DNA from: Bremia lactucae
Lineage: Eukaryota; Oomycota; Peronosporomycetes; Peronosporales; Peronosporaceae
Length of the DNA stretch: 64,000 nt
NCBI RefSeq assembly: GCF_004359215.1
Contig: NC_090617.1
Location: 1,680,731-1,744,730 of the forward strand
Direction: 5' to 3'
Part shown: positions 61,721 through 64,000 of the stretch, in pieces
Layout of the letters: each line of letters begins with the position of its first letter
Numbering within the stretch: position 1 is the first letter of the stretch
Notes under the pieces: generated by a model
The model's database searches: none
Told to the model about the DNA's origin: nothing
Seen by the model: the letters and a program-made list of their open reading frames with translations, nothing else
Program-made: the position numbers and the translations under genes

Positions 61721-62300
61721 GTTTTGTTGATTAAAAATAGAATGTGGTCATGGAACGCTGATTGTCAGCTTCCTTCGAGGTTATTAAGAAAAGCTTGATG
61801 CAATCGCCAATCCTTTCGATTGCTGACCAAGACCGACCATTTTATGTATTATCTGAAGCCAGCGATTTTGCAATCGGCTGTGCGTTATTGCAATATGACA
61901 CAGACGTCGCAGAGCGCGTCGTCTTCTATCAGTCGCGTCAGCTTCAACCAGCTGAACGCAACTATCCAGTGCATGACAAGGAACTCCTTGCCATGAAATA
62001 AGCACTGTCTAAGTTTAGGGTCTATCTCTTGGGAGATAGACCGTTCATTGTATAGACGGACCATGCGTCGTTACGCATGGCCGTAAACAGTCAACACCTC
62101 TCGCAAAAATGGCGAGATGGTTGGTTTTCTTCCCGGAGTATAACGTCTCCGTTGAGTATAAACCAGGACGACTTAAAGTCGTCGGTGATGCCCTTTCGCG
62201 CCGGCCCGATTTTGAGCCGGCTGTGCAAATCAACAGTGAGCATAAGGCCACTGTTGCAACGATAACTGTTCCGTCGTTAACATTTCTCACGACTTAGAAG
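61721..62300 (+). pseudogene. pol: RNase H, family B (B-3)
   Basis: ORF 61762-62001: FEVIKKSLMQSPILSIADQD, FYVLSEASDFAIGCALL (the usual VVCDASD catalytic Asp is Glu), RNYPVHDKELLAMK then a stop. ORF 62109-62297: ARWLVFFPEYNVSVEYKPGR, GDALSRRPDFEPAVQ. Confidence 0.76.
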
Positions 62301-63510
62301 AGCTTATCAAGAAGATAAGGCTTTTAAAGGGTTGACGGATTACCTTAAGAAACCATCACAACAATCCTTAAAAGGATTGTCGAAATTGTATCGATCCTCA
62401 ACAGATCGATATACAACACGCAATAGTGTAATGTATAATACAGCCATTGCTGGCGGCACAACTCGTGTCGTCATCCCTTCCCATAACGATGTGCGATTAC
62501 GCATCATGTATGAGTATCACGATGCACAAATAGGTGGTCATCGTGGACGTGAGAAGACTTACATCACGATAAGTCGCGACTTCAACTAGCCAAGCCAGTA
62601 TGAGTTCGTCTGGAAGTACATACGTGCTTGCAAAGTTTGTCAACGGTAAACCCCCGAGCTTTATCCCGTGCTCCATCACAACCTCTGCCTGTACCGGCAG
62701 AGTGTTGGCAGTCTGTATCCATGGACTTCGTCTTCGAATTTACCGACGACGAGCATAGGAACAGTGGTTTTCTTGTTTTCGCTGATCGTTTCAGGAAAAT
62801 AATACATCTTGCTGCCGTAAAGAAGCCGAGCACAGCCTTTGGCTGTTGACACGATATTTCGACTCCATGGGATACCCCGTAAACTGGTCTCAGTTCGAGA
62901 CCCTAGATTCTTGGCGTAATTTTGGCAAACAGTGTTCAAGTCACTTGGAACATAGTTAAAAATGTAAACTAGTGATCATCCTTAAATAGATGGTCAGACG
63001 GAGCAGGCAAACCGTATTCTTATTTCGCGAATACGTCCACTGTTTTAAGAGTTGGAGCGAGTTCTTGCCGATGGTAGAATTTGCCATCAACAATTCAGTG
63101 CATGCTTCTACAAAGCAAACACCGTTTTTCGTGAATGGCTTAGGCCACCCACACATACCCTGTTTGAGAATAACTCTTATTTAAGGGGGGGGGCTGGCTC
63201 GAGCAGAGAACCTTCTAGCTGTTGCTCATCACGCATTAGCCCTAAGGTCAATGCGAAGGATACCAATGTTTATTTAACTAGCATTGAAGTGGACAAGCTC
63301 AGGAATAACAATTATGCTATTACTGACTTGGACAACGATGCTGAAAGAGTCAGCATCGAAAACAATACATCTAATGAGAACGATAATACTCTCAATAATG
63401 AAGAGATAAATATCTCCGCAGTGGAAGCCGGTCGCACTAAAAACAAAAATAAAACCGAGTCAGCAGGTAATTTCCTGCTGGCTAGAGAAGCAGTGGTCCG
63501 TTTCGTATAG
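62301..63510 (+). pseudogene. pol: Integrase, family B (B-3)
   Basis: ORF 62332-62589: TDRYTTRNSVMYNTAIAGGT, YEYHDAQIGGHRGREKTYIT. Then YIRACKVCQR (first zinc Cys kept). ORF 62628-62849: WQSVSMDFVFEFTDDEHRNS (first Asp). Second Asp region (62890-62920) is frameshifted. NRILISREYVH replaces the Glu helix. ORF 63052-63510 is the polar spacer with G9 run at 63185-63193 and ENNTSNENDNTLNNEEINIS. Confidence 0.74.
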
Positions 63511-63530
63511 AAATTTCCATCGCTGATGCG

Positions 63531-63806
63531 GTGGAACTACAGAAACGGAACTCTGACAAAACCGGAAGAGCAAACATACTTTCATTTAATGCTAATGACC
63601 TAGTCCTACTGTCTACGGTAGACCTACCAAAGCACGTGGTGACGAATGTAGGCAGTAATAAATTTACTGCCAGGTATATCGGCCCGTTTCGCGTATTACA
63701 TCGCCAAGGAAATGCATACACGATCGAGCTGCCTCGTAATATTCGTGCGCATCCTGCATTTTATGTTGGGCGTCTGCGCCCGTACCATAAGTACGAGGCG
63801 GTCTAG
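63531..63806 (+). CDS. pol: Integrase GPF module (B-3), fragment
   Basis: LQKRNSDKTGRANILSFNAN, SNKFTARYIGPFRVLHRQGN and AHPAFYVGRLRPYHKYEAV, then a stop at 63806 where A and D copies continue to a chromodomain. Whether a chromodomain follows outside the window is unknown. Confidence 0.78.
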   Translation: MELQKRNSDKTGRANILSFNANDLVLLSTVDLPKHVVTNVGSNKFTARYIGPFRVLHRQGNAYTIELPRNIRAHPAFYVGRLRPYHKYEAV

Positions 63807-63970
63807 GGCATCCGCCAAAGCCTGATAGTTCCGAGCCAAAGCCTTTTTGTTTCGGAACAGGGTCAGATTCTCTTGAACCAGACGATCCACTTTCCTCCAA
63901 GGAATAAATGTTCTGACGAGCTGTCAACAGCTCGTCTTAAAGGGACTGATGTATCCTTTCGTTCGCCAGT
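63664..63970 (-). pseudogene. Antisense ORF of family B, C-terminal end (B-3)
   Basis: From the right edge: QLANERIHQSL, DELLTARQNIYSLEES, then a frameshift to DRLVQENLTLFRNKKALARN and YQALADALD (coiled coil), then PRTYGTGADAQHKM, which matches the family A tail PRTDGTGGADQRKM. The tail frame has the same antisense phase to pol as in A, C and D. The rest lies outside the window. Confidence 0.58.
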
Positions 63971-64000
63971 TGTTCGGTCGCAATCTGTGCACAAGTTTTC

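Larger units (their letters stand above)
57843..64000 (+). mobile_element. Family B Ty3/gypsy element (B-3), runs off the right edge
   Basis: LTR 57843-58354, PBS, gag, protease, RT, RNase H, integrase and GPF in order, and the end of the antisense ORF on the minus strand. PPT and 3' LTR lie outside the window. All genes carry some disruptions. Confidence 0.82.

Overview
The window looks like repeat-only, probably heterochromatic scaffold sequence from an oomycete of the Peronosporales (Phytophthora or downy-mildew type). This is an inference. It rests on the chromodomain Ty3/gypsy families, one Mutator-like (MULE) transposase relic, four runs of N, and the absence of any recognisable host gene, rRNA or tRNA gene. 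Nearly all identifiable sequence is transposon-derived and almost every coding region is broken by stops, frameshifts, deletions or inversions.

Four gypsy families can be separated by their LTRs. Family A LTRs (about 440-450 bp) start TGTAACGGGGTGTATCG and end GCCCCGTTACA. Family B LTRs (510-540 bp) start TGTAACGGGGTGTACG. Family C LTRs (470-495 bp) start TGTAATGGGGCACAC and end TTCGCTACA. Family D LTRs (500-530 bp) start TGTAACGGGCTAAAG and end CCCGCCTACA. All four share a similar primer-binding site (TGGTAGCACT) and the order LTR, PBS, gag, PR, RT, RNase H, IN, GPF/chromodomain, PPT, LTR.

Layout. 1-821: 5' end of a minus-strand A element. 822-4672: LTR pieces, scrambled family C and unassigned sequence. 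4673-11849: minus-strand D element with an inverted RNase H segment and an assembly gap. 11913-16562: minus-strand B element with its antisense ORF, carrying an inserted D fragment. 16563-18755: decayed MULE. 18756-22420: plus-strand B element. 22670-27628: mosaic of A, C and D pieces. 27632-30040: deleted plus-strand A element. 30041-37558: minus-strand A element, long but inverted and duplicated inside. 37559-41532: minus-strand D element inserted in the gag of the previous one. 41725-43993: D LTR and C remnant. 43994-51518: long plus-strand A element with LTRs of two different subtypes. 51726-57837: minus-strand C element with a perfect 5-bp target-site duplication (ACGTG) but lacking RNase H and the integrase core. 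57843-64000: plus-strand B element running off the window.

The strongest unusual signal is an extra gene on the opposite strand of the elements. It lies between the 3' PPT/LTR and pol and runs antisense into the chromodomain/GPF end of pol. Families A, C and D keep the same antisense codon phase over about 600-700 bp of overlap, and the tail of B fits it too. The predicted proteins differ greatly between families but end in a coiled coil and (in A and D) a basic or Ser/Arg-rich tail. A and B share a Cys-containing YKLHR/SREAGL block, and A and D share a DPSL-V-DY motif. No function can be assigned from sequence. Other notable signals are an internal polypurine tract in B that matches its 3' PPT region, repeated micro-inversions inside elements, gag-derived fragments pasted into other elements, and a cluster of perfect inverted repeats at 12.67-13.0 kb.
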